A stretch of 64,000 bases of DNA from Streptomyces sp. SAJ15. GTDB lineage: Bacteria > Actinomycetota > Actinomycetes > Streptomycetales > Streptomycetaceae. Within the stretch, counting starts at the first letter, position 1; each line of letters begins with the position of its first letter. This document shows positions 7,270 through 15,804 of the stretch, piece by piece. The DNA lies in contig NZ_NISY01000002.1 in assembly GCF_007595705.1 (NCBI RefSeq), positions 930,001 to 994,000 of the forward strand. Direction: 5' to 3'. Made by a program: the position numbers and the translations under genes. The notes under the pieces are model-generated. The model had not been told where the DNA came from and ran no database searches. It saw only the letters and a program-made list of their open reading frames with translations.

Positions 7270-8640
7270 GTGACCCAGACTCGGACAAGGCTGGAGCGGG
7301 GCCGAAGCGCGCTCGGCCCGGCACTGGAGCTCGTACACACCGGCCGCGCGCCCACGCGTGCCGTGCTGACCGCCGAACTCGGCGTGACCCGCGCCACCGC
7401 CGGCGCCGTCGCGGCCGAGCTGGAGGCGCTCGGCCTCATCCAGGTCGACGCGCGGCCGGGTGGCGCCGGGGGCTCCCAGGGGCGTCCCTCGCACCGGCTC
7501 GCGATCGCCCCGAACGGCCCCGTCGTCCTCGCCGCCCAGGTGCACTCCGACGGCTTCCGCGCCGCGCTCGTCGGACTCGGCGGCCGGATCGTCGCCACCG
7601 CGCCCGGCTGCATGACCGTGCCCGCCGACCCGGCCCAGGTGCTGGGCGCCGTGGTCGAGGCGGGCGCCGGTCTGCTGCGGGAGACCGGAAAGCGCTGTGT
7701 GGGCGCGGGGTTGGCGGTGCCGTCCGCCGTCGCCGAGCCGGAGGGCACCGCGCTCAACCCGCTGCACCTCGCCTGGTCCGCGGGCGCGCCGGTGCGGGAG
7801 CTGTTCACCCGCAGCCTGGCGGCGGCCGGCATTCCGCACGAGGGGTTCGCGGGCAACGACGTCAACCTGGCGGCGCTCGCCGAACACCGGCACGGAGCCG
7901 GCCGCGGGGCCCAGCACCTGCTGTGCGTGGCCACCGGTCACCGGGGCGTCGGCGGCGCGCTGGTTCTGGACGGCCGGCTGCACACGGGCAGTGCCGGGCT
8001 GGCGCTGGAGGTCGGCCATCTGACCGTCAACCCCGAAGGCGCGCCCTGCCACTGCGGCAGCCGAGGCTGCCTGGACATCGAGGCGGACCCGCTCGCCTTC
8101 CTCACCGCGGCCGGGCGCGAGCCCGGGCCGGAGGTCTCGCTGCTCCAACAGGCCCGCGAGCTGCTCCGCGCGGAGTACGGGGAGCCGGTCGGCGCCGGCG
8201 TCCCCGGGGAATCCGCCGCGGACGACGCCGCCGGGCCGGCCACACCGACCGGTGCGCGTGGGGCTTCTGACGTGACGTCGGGCGGCGCCGCGGGTCCGGC
8301 CGCGGCCGCCGCCCCGGGCGGCGGGGCCGGGTCCGTGCCCCGGGACCCGCGGGTACGGGCCGCCACCCACCAGCTGATCGACCGGCTCGGCCTCGGCCTC
8401 GCCGGACTGGTGAACATCCTCAACCCGGACCGCATCATCCTCGGCGGCCTCCACCGCGAGTTGCTGGAGGCCGACCCGGAACGGCTCCGCGCGGTCGTCG
8501 CCGAGCGCAGCCTGTGGGGGCGCAGCGGCGGCGTGCCGATCCTGCCCTGCACGCTCGACTACAACAGCCTCGTCGGCGCCGCCGAGCTGGCCTGGCAGCC
8601 GGTGCTGGACGATCCGCTGGGGGCGTTGACGAGCGGGTAG
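7270..8640 (+). CDS. ROK-family transcriptional regulator
   Basis: 456 residues, GTG start. An N-terminal winged HTH (about 25-60; TRAVLTAELGVTRATAGAVA) precedes the ROK sugar-kinase-like fold. The zinc motif is intact: EVGH at 247-250, then CHCGSRGC at 260-267. Length exceeds the usual 380-400 residues because of a low-complexity Gly/Ala/Pro insert at roughly 308-352, inside the C-terminal half. ROK regulators sense sugars or phosphosugars. It is divergent from an MFS transporter, which is its likely target. Confidence 0.88.
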   Translation: MTQTRTRLERGRSALGPALELVHTGRAPTRAVLTAELGVTRATAGAVAAELEALGLIQVDARPGGAGGSQGRPSHRLAIAPNGPVVLAAQVHSDGFRAALVGLGGRIVATAPGCMTVPADPAQVLGAVVEAGAGLLRETGKRCVGAGLAVPSAVAEPEGTALNPLHLAWSAGAPVRELFTRSLAAAGIPHEGFAGNDVNLAALAEHRHGAGRGAQHLLCVATGHRGVGGALVLDGRLHTGSAGLALEVGHLTVNPEGAPCHCGSRGCLDIEADPLAFLTAAGREPGPEVSLLQQARELLRAEYGEPVGAGVPGESAADDAAGPATPTGARGASDVTSGGAAGPAAAAAPGGGAGSVPRDPRVRAATHQLIDRLGLGLAGLVNILNPDRIILGGLHRELLEADPERLRAVVAERSLWGRSGGVPILPCTLDYNSLVGAAELAWQPVLDDPLGALTSG

Positions 8641-8646
8641 GGCGTG

Positions 8647-8670
8647 GGCCCGGTCGGTCCCGGCCGGGCC
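8647..8670 (+). terminator. Hairpin between convergent ROK and phosphotriesterase genes
   Basis: GGCCCGG (8647-8653) pairs with CCGGGCC (8664-8670) around a 10-nt loop, 6 bp after the ROK stop. No U tract. Confidence 0.5.
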
Positions 8671-8725
8671 TGGTGCGCTGGCCCGCGCGGGCGCGGGTGC
8701 GATCGGTGGTGTCCCCGGCCGCTGT

Positions 8726-9838
8726 TCAGCCGGCCGGGGCCGGCCAGTCGACGGCGAAGGCGCGGGCCGGGTTGGCGGTGAACACGCGGGTCACCAGCTC
8801 GGCCGGGAGGCCCAGTTCGAGCCGTGCGCGCAGGCCGCGGAGGAGGTGCGGCAGGCCGGGGCCGCCGTTGACGAAGCGGGCCGTGGCCGTGGTGGTGTCG
8901 CCGCCGAGCAGCAGCCGGTCGGCGTGTCCGGCGTCGGCCAGGGCGGACAGGGCGTCGGAAAGGCGCCAGTCCGTGGCGTGGTGGGCGCGGGAGGGGCCGT
9001 CGAAGGCGAGATAGGCGCCCAGTTCGGCGGCCTCGCGGTGGACGGCGAGGTCCGGCGAGCGGTTGAGGTGGCCCAGGATCACCCGGTCCGGCGCCACGCC
9101 CAGCTCGCCGCAGAGCAGGTCGAGCACGTCCAACGCCGCCGTGCCCAGCTCCAGATGGACGCCGATGGGGGCGCCGGTGCGTTGGTGGGCGACGGCGGCC
9201 GCGGCCATGGTGGCGCGGGCATGGCCGTCCAGGCCGTGGAACCCGCCGGCGACCTTGATGAGCCCCGCGCGGGGGGAGGTCTCCGAAACACGCTCCGCGC
9301 GGGGCGGCGTTTCCGTGTCGCGCTCCGCGCGGGGCGGCGTTTCCGTGTCGCGCCCCGCGCGAGCGGCCCTTCTCGCCGCCCCACCGCCGCCGCCGGGGAC
9401 CGCCAAGCCCGTGGAGGGCTCCAAGCCTTCGATTCCCTCGACGCGCCCGATCCCGACCGTCAGTTCGGCCACGAAGAGCTCGGCCAGTCGGTCCCGTACC
9501 CGGTCGAGCAGCGCCGGGGCGTAGTGCCGCGCCTGGTGCAGTCCGGTGGCGGCGACGACGCGGACCCCGGTCGTACGGGAGAGCTCCGCGAGGTGCCCGG
9601 CGCCGCGCCCCATGCCGTAGGGGGTCCACTGCACCACCGCGCGGCCGCCCGCCGCGGCGAAGGCCCGCAGTTCGGCGGCGGCCGCCGCGGGGTCGTCGAG
9701 CTCCTGGCCGGGCAGCAGCGGGCTGCGCAGGAAGAGGTGGTCATGGGCGTCGCACACGCCCAGCTCGGCGGCGGGAAGGTCGCCCAGCACCGTACGCACG
9801 CTCGGCGCGGGATGTGCGGGGCGCGCGGCCGTCACCAC
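8726..9838 (-). CDS. Phosphotriesterase-family metal-dependent hydrolase
   Basis: 370 residues. Amidohydrolase TIM-barrel features are present in order: HDH at 32-34 after strand 1, Lys195 in LIKVAGG (the bridging, usually carbamylated lysine), His in GVHLELGT, His in ILGHLNRS, and Asp in LLGGDTTT. The true substrate (lactone, phosphoester or other) is unknown. Residues about 145-192 are an inserted Gly/Ala-rich loop with three in-frame decapeptide repeats. The GTG start overlaps the end of the upstream DUF4865 gene (9832-9838), so translation is probably coupled. It is the last gene of a four-gene operon with tetR, cupin and DUF4865. Confidence 0.85.
   Translation of the reverse strand: MVTAARPAHPAPSVRTVLGDLPAAELGVCDAHDHLFLRSPLLPGQELDDPAAAAAELRAFAAAGGRAVVQWTPYGMGRGAGHLAELSRTTGVRVVAATGLHQARHYAPALLDRVRDRLAELFVAELTVGIGRVEGIEGLEPSTGLAVPGGGGGAARRAARAGRDTETPPRAERDTETPPRAERVSETSPRAGLIKVAGGFHGLDGHARATMAAAAVAHQRTGAPIGVHLELGTAALDVLDLLCGELGVAPDRVILGHLNRSPDLAVHREAAELGAYLAFDGPSRAHHATDWRLSDALSALADAGHADRLLLGGDTTTATARFVNGGPGLPHLLRGLRARLELGLPAELVTRVFTANPARAFAVDWPAPAG
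9269..9358 (-). repeat. In-frame 30-bp tandem repeat, 3 copies
   Basis: Three consecutive 10-codon units inside the phosphotriesterase gene encode variants of A(G/E)RDTETPPR (residues 161-190). Copies 1 and 2 are nearly identical; copy 3 has drifted. They sit just before the conserved Lys195 strand. Confidence 0.9.
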
Positions 9839-10416
9839 CCCCGTCCCCGTGGGAGCGCGTCCAGGTGCGGGGCGGACAGGTGCAGCACCTGGTAGAGCTC
9901 CCCGTCCGCGGTGGGAGCGGCGTCCGCCCAGAGGGTGAAGTGGAGCAGCTCCCAGCGGTGCGGGTCGATGCCGACGGCGGCGCAGTGCACGCCGTCCGCC
10001 GCCGCCCGGCGCTCCAGCTCCTCCAGGGCGCGCTCGACGGCGGCGTCCGGGTCGGTGCCGGCCGGGACCGGCTCCGCGCGGCGGCTGAAGGAGCGCGGCG
10101 CGGTGGCCGTGGCCGGGCCGCTCGCGAAGCCGAGCCCCAGCCAGTTCTCGACGGTCGGTCGGCCGAAGTCATGGCTGAGGCCGCGGAATCCGGGGCCCCA
10201 GAGAAAACCGTTCATGGCCTCGGTGGTGGTCCACAGGTAGAAGGGCGCGTAGGCGTTCACCGGCGAGCCGTCGACCCCGCGCTCGCGGATGCCGTACGCC
10301 TTCAGACCGAGTCCGGGGAAGTCGTCGAGCAGATGGCCCTTCGCCCGGACCCGACGGTGGATGATCGTCATGTCGTAGTCGGCGGGCAGGGTGACGCGGT
10401 ACTGCATCGCGTGCAT
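9832..10416 (-). CDS. DUF4865 family protein
   Basis: 194 residues. The opening MHAMQYRVTLPADYDM, followed by KGHLLDDFPGLGLKAYGIRE and NAYAPFYLW, matches DUF4865, often found beside TetR regulators and cupins in actinomycetes. No catalytic motif is recognised. The ATG at 10416 or the next Met three codons on could be the start. It lies 25 bp after the cupin gene and overlaps the phosphotriesterase start, so it belongs to the same operon. The family role is unknown; neighbours suggest detoxification of a small organic molecule. Confidence 0.8.
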   Translation of the reverse strand: MHAMQYRVTLPADYDMTIIHRRVRAKGHLLDDFPGLGLKAYGIRERGVDGSPVNAYAPFYLWTTTEAMNGFLWGPGFRGLSHDFGRPTVENWLGLGFASGPATATAPRSFSRRAEPVPAGTDPDAAVERALEELERRAAADGVHCAAVGIDPHRWELLHFTLWADAAPTADGELYQVLHLSAPHLDALPRGRGW

Positions 10417-10441
10417 GGCGTGTCTCTCGTTCGGGGGCGGG

Positions 10442-10837
10442 TCAGGCCGGGTACACGTCGTCGCCGACCGGGGCGACCCACTCGGTCGTCGTGCCGTCGG
10501 CGGCGGCCTCGACGATGGCCAGGTGGGTCATGAAGGTGCGCGGGCCGGCCCCGTGCCAGTGCTCCTCGCCGGGCGCGATCCACACGGTGTCGCCGGCCCG
10601 GATCTCCTCCAAGGGCCCACCGGCGCGCTGGACGAGTCCGACGCCCTCGGTCACGTGCAGCACCTGACCGTGCGGATGCCGGTGCCAGAAGGTGCGGGCG
10701 CCGGGGGCGAAGTGGACGCTGAAGAGGCGCAGTCGGGACGGGGCCGGGGGCGCCGCGAGCTGGTCCAGCCACACCGTGCCGGTGAAGCGCTCCGGCGGGC
10801 CGGGACGGGTGTCGGGGCGTGTCCTGGCGATCTCCAT
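10442..10837 (-). CDS. Cupin-domain protein (mandelonitrile-lyase/quercetinase-like small cupin)
   Basis: 131 residues, single cupin barrel. The first cupin motif is WHRHPHGQVLHVTEG (His52, His54 or His56, Glu64); the second is APGEEHWHGAGP (His93/His95). A metal site is therefore intact. Length and the WHRHPHGQ pattern resemble small cupins annotated as (R)-mandelonitrile lyase-like or carboxymuconolactone-type accessory cupins. Second gene of the TetR operon, 31 bp after the tetR stop. Confidence 0.8.
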   Translation of the reverse strand: MEIARTRPDTRPGPPERFTGTVWLDQLAAPPAPSRLRLFSVHFAPGARTFWHRHPHGQVLHVTEGVGLVQRAGGPLEEIRAGDTVWIAPGEEHWHGAGPRTFMTHLAIVEAAADGTTTEWVAPVGDDVYPA

Positions 10838-10868
10838 GGGTTCTCCGCGAGTGAGGTGGTCTCGGGGG

Positions 10869-11444
10869 TCAGGCCGCCGGGGTACGGGCGGCCGCGAGCA
10901 GGTCCAGCAACCCCCGGACCGCCAGGTCGAAGTGGGTCGTGGTGCCGGCCGCGCGGGCGAGCACATAGCCGCCCTGCACGGTGGCCACGACCGTGGCGGC
11001 GATCCGCGCGGGGTCGAGGTCCGCGGTGAACTCGCCCTGCCGCTGCCCCTCCGCGACGATCTCCGCCAGTCGCCCGCGCAGCCAGTCCAGCGTCTCCTCG
11101 ACCGGCCGCCGCAGCTCCGGGTCGGCGATGACATCGGGATCCATCGTCAGCCGGCCCACGGGGCAGCCGCGCAGCACGTCGCGCTCGCGCAGCAGATAGC
11201 CGCGGACGCGCTCGTACGCCCCGGCGCCCGGGGCGGAGAACGACGCCTCGGCGGCGGCCCGCAACTGCTCGGCGGTACGGCGGATCGCGGTCAGCGCGAG
11301 GTCGGGCTTGCCGCGGAAGTGGTGGTACATGCTGCCCTGGCCCGCGCCCGCGCGTTGCTGGATCGCCTTGGGGCTGGTGCCGACGTAACCGCGCTCCCAG
11401 AGGAGCTCCTGGGTGCTCTCGATCAGGCGTTCCGTGGTGCTCAT
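10869..11444 (-). CDS. TetR-family regulator, first gene of a four-gene operon
   Basis: 191 residues from ATG 11444. The HTH is evident (YVGTSPKAIQQRAGAGQGSMYHHF, then GKPDLA), followed by a typical helical ligand domain with CPVGRL in the middle, a pattern of the LmrA/YxaF-type TetR group. Upstream in-frame codons run through the operator and are rejected. It should bind the 22-bp palindrome 7 bp upstream of its own start and so autoregulate the whole tetR-cupin-DUF4865-phosphotriesterase operon. Confidence 0.88.
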   Translation of the reverse strand: MSTTERLIESTQELLWERGYVGTSPKAIQQRAGAGQGSMYHHFRGKPDLALTAIRRTAEQLRAAAEASFSAPGAGAYERVRGYLLRERDVLRGCPVGRLTMDPDVIADPELRRPVEETLDWLRGRLAEIVAEGQRQGEFTADLDPARIAATVVATVQGGYVLARAAGTTTHFDLAVRGLLDLLAAARTPAA

Positions 11445-11451
11445 GTGATCA

Positions 11452-11473
11452 CTGTACATACTAGTTGGTACAG
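11452..11473. promoter_or_regulatory. TetR operator over the operon promoter
   Basis: CTGTAC..ACTAGT..GTACAG is a 22-bp dyad centred on CTAG (11461-11464). The outer 6-bp arms and the central ACTAGT are perfect; only two symmetric positions mismatch. It lies immediately upstream of the tetR start and is the natural autoregulatory site. Confidence 0.65.
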
Positions 11474-11556
11474 CGGCCAGGCTGGCCGGGGCGGCCGCTC
11501 TGGACTGGCGACGGCTTCCGTGAGGAGGCGATGGCCGCCCTACGAGGGCGCACGAG

Positions 11557-11610
11557 CCGTACGGGCACGGGGGCGCGGCTCCACGGCGCGCCGCCACCAT
11601 GCCCGTACGG
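11557..11610 (-). terminator. Long hairpin downstream of the ATP-binding gene
   Basis: CCGTACGGGCA (11557-11567) pairs perfectly with TGCCCGTACGG (11600-11610), with a 32-nt GC-rich loop that can fold further. It begins 11 bp past the stop of the minus-strand gene ending at 11622. Confidence 0.55.
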
Positions 11611-11621
11611 TCTCGTGGTGG

Positions 11622-12158
11622 TCAGCCGGCCACACCGGACTTCGCGCGTTCGCGGACGTTCACCGGGGCGGCCGGCGGACGCACCGGGTCCCGGCGGTCG
11701 GGCGGGGCCGCGCGGCCGGTGCCGTGCGTCGCGAACGGCGACCTCGCGGGGGCGGTGGTCTGCGGCACGGCGAGCGTGAACCACACCACCTTGCCGCTGC
11801 CGTCGTCCCGCGCGTGCATGCCCCAGCTCTCGCTGACCGCCTCCACCAGGGCGAGGCCGCGGCCGTGCGTGCTGACCGGGTCGGCGTCGCCGAGGCTGGG
11901 CAGCCGCGGATCGCGGTCGCGCACCGAGACGGTGAGTCGGTCCAGCATGAGGACGATCTCCACCGTGCACTCCTTGTCGGGCTCCGCGTGCCGGTGGACG
12001 TTGGTCAGCAACTCGGTGACGCCGAGCGCCGCGGGGTCGATGAGCTCGTCGAGATGCCAGTAGCGCAGCTGCGCCGATACGATTCTGCGGACCTGTCCGA
12101 TCCGCGCCGGCAGAGCCTGGAGCTCCACCGTGCAGTGCCTGCTTGGACGACTGATCAC
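11622..12158 (-). CDS. Anti-sigma-type ATP-binding protein (HATPase_c_2)
   Basis: 178 residues from GTG 12158, preceded by GGGAG at good spacing. It is a GHKL ATPase domain alone: the N box is in GVTELLTNVHRHAEP, the G1 box resembles DRDPRLP, and the G2 region is GRGLALVEAVSESWG. Such short proteins in Streptomyces resemble RsbW/SpoIIAB kinases that phosphorylate anti-anti-sigma factors or bind SigB-type sigmas. A disordered Pro/Arg-rich tail follows about residue 135. No cognate STAS gene is adjacent. Confidence 0.82.
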   Translation of the reverse strand: MISRPSRHCTVELQALPARIGQVRRIVSAQLRYWHLDELIDPAALGVTELLTNVHRHAEPDKECTVEIVLMLDRLTVSVRDRDPRLPSLGDADPVSTHGRGLALVEAVSESWGMHARDDGSGKVVWFTLAVPQTTAPARSPFATHGTGRAAPPDRRDPVRPPAAPVNVRERAKSGVAG

Positions 12159-12477
12159 GGCTGCGACTCCCTGAGAAGAGTTAGGGCTAGCCTGATTCAG
12201 ATGCGGGCGACGAGCGTGTGCGGCAATGCTGGCCGCCGCGCACGACCGGAGGGGGCCGGTTCTCAGCGTCACCGCCGGTTAACCCTCAGTGATACTGATA
12301 CGCGTCCAGGGTCGACCCACCCGCTCGCATGCGCAACTCGGGTCACTTCTGATGCGCCCGAGGTGTGTTCGTGCCTGTTCCCTGCCTGTGTCGGGGTGCG
12401 CCTGCGCCTCGCTCCGTTACGCCGGATGGGGACGCGCGCGCTGCCGCGGCGGCACGCCCCGGCGGCGAGGTCCAGGC
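12159..12477. other. Intergenic, no gene seen (319 bp)
   Basis: It lies upstream of the ATP-binding gene and downstream of the small hypothetical gene, both on the minus strand. The stretch around 12280-12310 is less GC-rich and probably holds the promoter for the ATP-binding gene; I find no confident -35/-10 pair. No open frame with typical codon use. Confidence 0.4.
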
Positions 12478-12816
12478 TCAGTCCTGTGCGGCGCGCCCGC
12501 GCGCGCTGCGGATGGCGTCGAGGAAGCGGGTGGCGGGGCCGCGGCCGGCCGTGGCCTTGGCCGACGGCTCGGGCTGGTTCTCGCCCAGGGTGAGGCGGTA
12601 GCGGGTGCCGTTGACCGTCGCGAGTGCCTGGTCGTCACCGGCGAACCACGGCCGGCTGGCCTGGACGGACTGCACCGGAGCGCTGTCGATCTCCCGGCTG
12701 TCACTGGTGAGCAGCTCCAGTCGACCGTTCTTGATCAGAACCTGACCGGCCCTCGTGACGGAGCGCAGGGACTTCTCGATCCGCACCCCACGGGCGTTGA
12801 ACTCGGTTTCGGCCAC
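12478..12816 (-). CDS. Hypothetical small protein, PH-like beta pattern
   Basis: 112 residues from the GTG at 12816, which has GGGGAGG nine bases upstream. The sequence (VAETEFNARGVRIEKSLRSV, then RAGQVLIKNGRLELLTSD and NGTRYRLTLGE) alternates short strands in a way reminiscent of bacterial PH-like domains, ending in a basic Ala-rich tail. I do not recognise a named family. It is divergent from the cysteine desulfhydrase-like gene with 178 bp between. Confidence 0.6.
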   Translation of the reverse strand: MAETEFNARGVRIEKSLRSVTRAGQVLIKNGRLELLTSDSREIDSAPVQSVQASRPWFAGDDQALATVNGTRYRLTLGENQPEPSAKATAGRGPATRFLDAIRSARGRAAQD

Positions 12817-12994
12817 GGTGAACCGCCTCCCCGGTGATGTGACAGCACGCGGGCCCCGCACTCGGCGGGCCTCGCTCCCACAGTGTCCCTCGTGCGCAGT
12901 CTGCCTGTGACGGGAGCCCGGCACCAGTGCCCACATATGATCGAAACGGACCGGCACATGCCAGCCGGGCCGGGGCACGACCAAAGGAAACACC

Positions 12995-14125
12995 ATGGGC
13001 AGCGTGGACAGCACGGCGCCGGAAGCGACCGAAACCATCGATGTAGACCGCAGCGATCCCGGCTACCGGAGCTGGCTCAAGGAGGCCGTGCGCAAGGTCC
13101 AGGCGGACGCCAACCGCTCCGCCGACACGCACCTGCTGCGGTTCCCGCTGCCCGAGGAATGGAAGATCGACCTCTATCTCAAGGACGAGTCGACCCATCC
13201 CACCGGCAGCCTCAAGCACCGACTGGCCCGCTCGCTCTTCCTCTACGGGCTGTGCAACGGCTGGATCCGGCCGGACCGGCCGGTCATCGAGGCGTCCAGC
13301 GGCTCCACCGCCGTCTCCGAGGCGTACTTCGCCAACCTGATCGGCGTGCCGTTCATCGCCGTGATGCCGCGTACCACCAGCCGCGAGAAGTGCCGCCTCA
13401 TCGAGTTCCATGGCGGACGGTGTCATTTCGTGGACGACCCCCGGACGATGTACGAGGCGTCCGCCGCCCTCGCGGCGGAGACCGGCGGCCACTACATGGA
13501 CCAGTTCACCTACGCCGAGCGGGCGACGGACTGGCGCGGCAACAACAACATCGCCGAGTCGATCTACGAGCAGCTGCGCCTGGAGCGGTACCCGGAGCCC
13601 GCCTGGGTGGTCGCCACCGCGGGCACCGGCGGCACCTCCGCCACCATCGCCCGCTACGTCCACTACATGCAGTACGACACCCGGGTCTGCGTCGCCGACC
13701 CGGAGAACTCCTGCTTCTTCGACGGCTGGGTGCACGACGACCCGGACGCCACCAGCGACCGTGGCTCCCGGATCGAGGGCATCGGACGGCCGCGCATGGA
13801 GCCCAGCTTCATGCCCACCGCCATCGACCGGATGATGAAGGTGCCGGACGCGGCCAGCGTCGCCGCCGTACGGGCCCTGGAGCGGGTCATCGGCCGCAAG
13901 GCGGGCGGTTCCACGGGGACCGGGCTCTGGAGCGCGCTGCGCATCGTCGCCGAGATGGTCGCCGCCGGCCGCACCGGCAGCGTGGTCACCCTGCTGTGCG
14001 ACCCGGGCGACCGCTACCTCGACAAGTACTACTCCGACAGCTGGCTGGCCGACCAGGGCCTGGACATCACCCCGTACACCCTCGCGCTCGACGGCTTCCT
14101 GGCCACCGGCCGCTGGAGCGAGTAG
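12995..14125 (+). CDS. cds1: PLP-dependent L-cysteine desulfhydrase, Cds1-like
   Basis: 376 residues. It has a fold-type II PLP architecture like cysteine synthase: SLKHRLA with the Schiff-base Lys74, a substrate loop [14 protein letters not shown] (about 100-113), and the phosphate-binding glycine loop GTGGTSAT. The long N-terminus and [14 protein letters not shown] segment match the mycobacterial Cds1 (Rv3684) group, which degrades L-cysteine to H2S, pyruvate and ammonia. Activity as a synthase cannot be excluded by sequence. A GAAA-rich leader (12980-12994) precedes the ATG. It stands alone. Confidence 0.82.
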   Translation: MGSVDSTAPEATETIDVDRSDPGYRSWLKEAVRKVQADANRSADTHLLRFPLPEEWKIDLYLKDESTHPTGSLKHRLARSLFLYGLCNGWIRPDRPVIEASSGSTAVSEAYFANLIGVPFIAVMPRTTSREKCRLIEFHGGRCHFVDDPRTMYEASAALAAETGGHYMDQFTYAERATDWRGNNNIAESIYEQLRLERYPEPAWVVATAGTGGTSATIARYVHYMQYDTRVCVADPENSCFFDGWVHDDPDATSDRGSRIEGIGRPRMEPSFMPTAIDRMMKVPDAASVAAVRALERVIGRKAGGSTGTGLWSALRIVAEMVAAGRTGSVVTLLCDPGDRYLDKYYSDSWLADQGLDITPYTLALDGFLATGRWSE

Positions 14126-14183
14126 CCGCGGCCCGCGGGGATCAGACGGCCCGCGGCGCGCCGGTGCGAGCCGGCCCGCGTCG

Positions 14184-14726
14184 TCAGTGCGAGACGGCCC
14201 GCGCCGTCAGTGCGGCCACCGCCCGCCGGAAGGAGGCGCCGATGCCCGGCCGGGCGGCCCGCACGGACCAGCGCAGCGCGGCCGTCCCGTCCACCGCGAA
14301 GACGTACCGGATGCGCGTCCCCGCGCCGCGCGAGGCCCCGCCCCCAGGTCCCGACTCATACGCCGGGGTCGGGGCCGGGGCCGGCGTCGGGCCGGTGGGC
14401 GTCAGCTGCCACACCTCCAGGAGCGCCCGAAGGCCGGGCGCGTTGGTCTCGTCGACGCGGTAGGCGTAAGCCCGGGCCGGGTCGGCGGCGAGGACGGTCT
14501 CCACGAAGCGGACCCCGCCGCGCAGCAGGACCTCGCGGTGTGGCCGCCCGCCGATGTCGAAGGGGCGGGCGCGGGAGACGGCCGAGAACCAGGCCGGCCA
14601 GCCCGCCACGTCCGCGAGGACGTCGAAGACCGCGCCCGGCGGCGCGGCCGAATCGGCGGTGAAGGCCAGCCGCAGCGGTGCGGCATCGGCGAAGTCGAGC
14701 CCGACGGAGCGAAGGCGCCGTGTCAT
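14184..14726 (-). CDS. SRPBCC-family (polyketide cyclase/START-like) protein
   Basis: 180 residues. The pattern PLRLAFTADSAAPPGAVFDVLADVAGWPAWFSAVSRA is the usual opening strand and helix of SRPBCC lipid or polyketide-binding folds. It is followed by RFVETVLAADPARAYAYRV and a final long helix. A Pro/Ala/Thr-rich loop of about 30 residues (about 111-140) interrupts the barrel. No polyketide synthase is near, so a general lipid or ligand-binding role is more likely than a cyclase. 24 bp separate it from the DeoR gene upstream on the same strand. Confidence 0.75.
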   Translation of the reverse strand: MTRRLRSVGLDFADAAPLRLAFTADSAAPPGAVFDVLADVAGWPAWFSAVSRARPFDIGGRPHREVLLRGGVRFVETVLAADPARAYAYRVDETNAPGLRALLEVWQLTPTGPTPAPAPTPAYESGPGGGASRGAGTRIRYVFAVDGTAALRWSVRAARPGIGASFRRAVAALTARAVSH

Positions 14727-14750
14727 GTCCGCACCATAGCTGTCGGGGCG

Positions 14751-15608
14751 TCAGCTGTCCGCGCCGCCTCGTACGTCCTCGGCCGGCTCGCCCGCCACCA
14801 GCAGCTCCGGAAGGTGCTCACGGATCACCGCGCGCGCCTCGGCCGGCATCCCGGAATCCGTCACCATCGCGTGGACCTGGTCCAGCGAGGCGAAGGAGCT
14901 GAGCCCCACCGTGCCCCACTTGGTGTGGTCGGCCACCACCACGACCCGACGCGCGGACCGCACGAACTGCCGGTTGGTCTCCGCCTCCGCCAGGTTCGGG
15001 GTCGACAGCCCCGCCTCCACGGATATCCCGTGCACCCCGAGGAAGAGCACATCGAAGTGGAGGAACCGGATCGCGGCGTCCGCCACCGGCCCCACCAGGG
15101 TGTCCGAGGGGGTGCGCACCCCTCCCGTCAGCACCACCGTCGCCGCCCCGGGACGCGGCCCGGAACCGGTGCTCGCCGCCGTCCGCTGGGCCGTGTAGAA
15201 GACGTCCGCGACCCGGACCGAGTTCGTCACCACGGTCAGATCCGGAACGTCGACCAGCTGCTGCGCCAGCGCGAACGCCGTCGTCCCGCCCGCCAGGGCG
15301 ATCGCGCTGCCCGGGACCGCCATCGCCGCCGCCGCCCGCGCTATGTCCTCCTTCGCGGTCAGCTCCAGCGTGGACTTCGCCTCGAAACCCGGTTCGTAGG
15401 TGCTCGCCTCGGCGACCGGCACCGCGCCGCCGTGCACCTTCTCGATCACGCCCTGCCGGGCCAGCGCGTCCAGGTCGCGACGGACCGTCATGTCCGACAC
15501 GTTGAGCTTGCGGGTGAGCTCGTTGACCCGCACCCCGCCGCGCCGCCTGACCTCGTCCAGGATCAGGGCGCGCCGCTGCTCCGCGAGCAGGTTCTGGTTA
15601 TCGCTCAC
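14751..15608 (-). CDS. DeoR/GlpR-family transcriptional regulator
   Basis: 285 residues, GTG start at 15608. An N-terminal DeoR HTH (RRALILDEVRRRGGVRVNEL, then LNVSDMTVRRDLDALARQG, about residues 11-55) leads into a DeoRC sensor domain related to ribose-5-phosphate isomerase: IALAGGTTAFALAQQL, VVTNSV, and FLGVHGISVEAGLSTPN. Such regulators sense phosphosugars. No sugar operon adjoins it; the neighbour downstream is the SRPBCC gene. The target is not evident. Confidence 0.88.
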   Translation of the reverse strand: MSDNQNLLAEQRRALILDEVRRRGGVRVNELTRKLNVSDMTVRRDLDALARQGVIEKVHGGAVPVAEASTYEPGFEAKSTLELTAKEDIARAAAAMAVPGSAIALAGGTTAFALAQQLVDVPDLTVVTNSVRVADVFYTAQRTAASTGSGPRPGAATVVLTGGVRTPSDTLVGPVADAAIRFLHFDVLFLGVHGISVEAGLSTPNLAEAETNRQFVRSARRVVVVADHTKWGTVGLSSFASLDQVHAMVTDSGMPAEARAVIREHLPELLVAGEPAEDVRGGADS

Positions 15609-15804
15609 CCTGGCCCAACCCTTTCGATCAGCAGCTACCCGCCGGGTGCGTTCATCTTCGCACGGGCCACCGACGGCCGGTCCGGCGAGCGCCCGCCCAG
15701 GGCGTAGGTCACGGTTTCGCCTCGCCCGCCCGATATCGCGCGCTCTGCGGCGCGCCCCAAGCCATGCTGAGGGCGGAGGACTTACACCGGACTCGGGGGA
15801 CACG

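Noticed and set aside
5418..7934. 838-codon minus frame covering DUF4442, MFS and ROK regions
   Set aside because: Only the last 154 codons are real (DUF4442); the rest is antisense or out of frame with the MFS and ROK genes.
14184..14726. SRPBCC protein as a polyketide cyclase of a biosynthetic cluster
   Set aside because: No polyketide synthase, acyl carrier protein or tailoring genes nearby.
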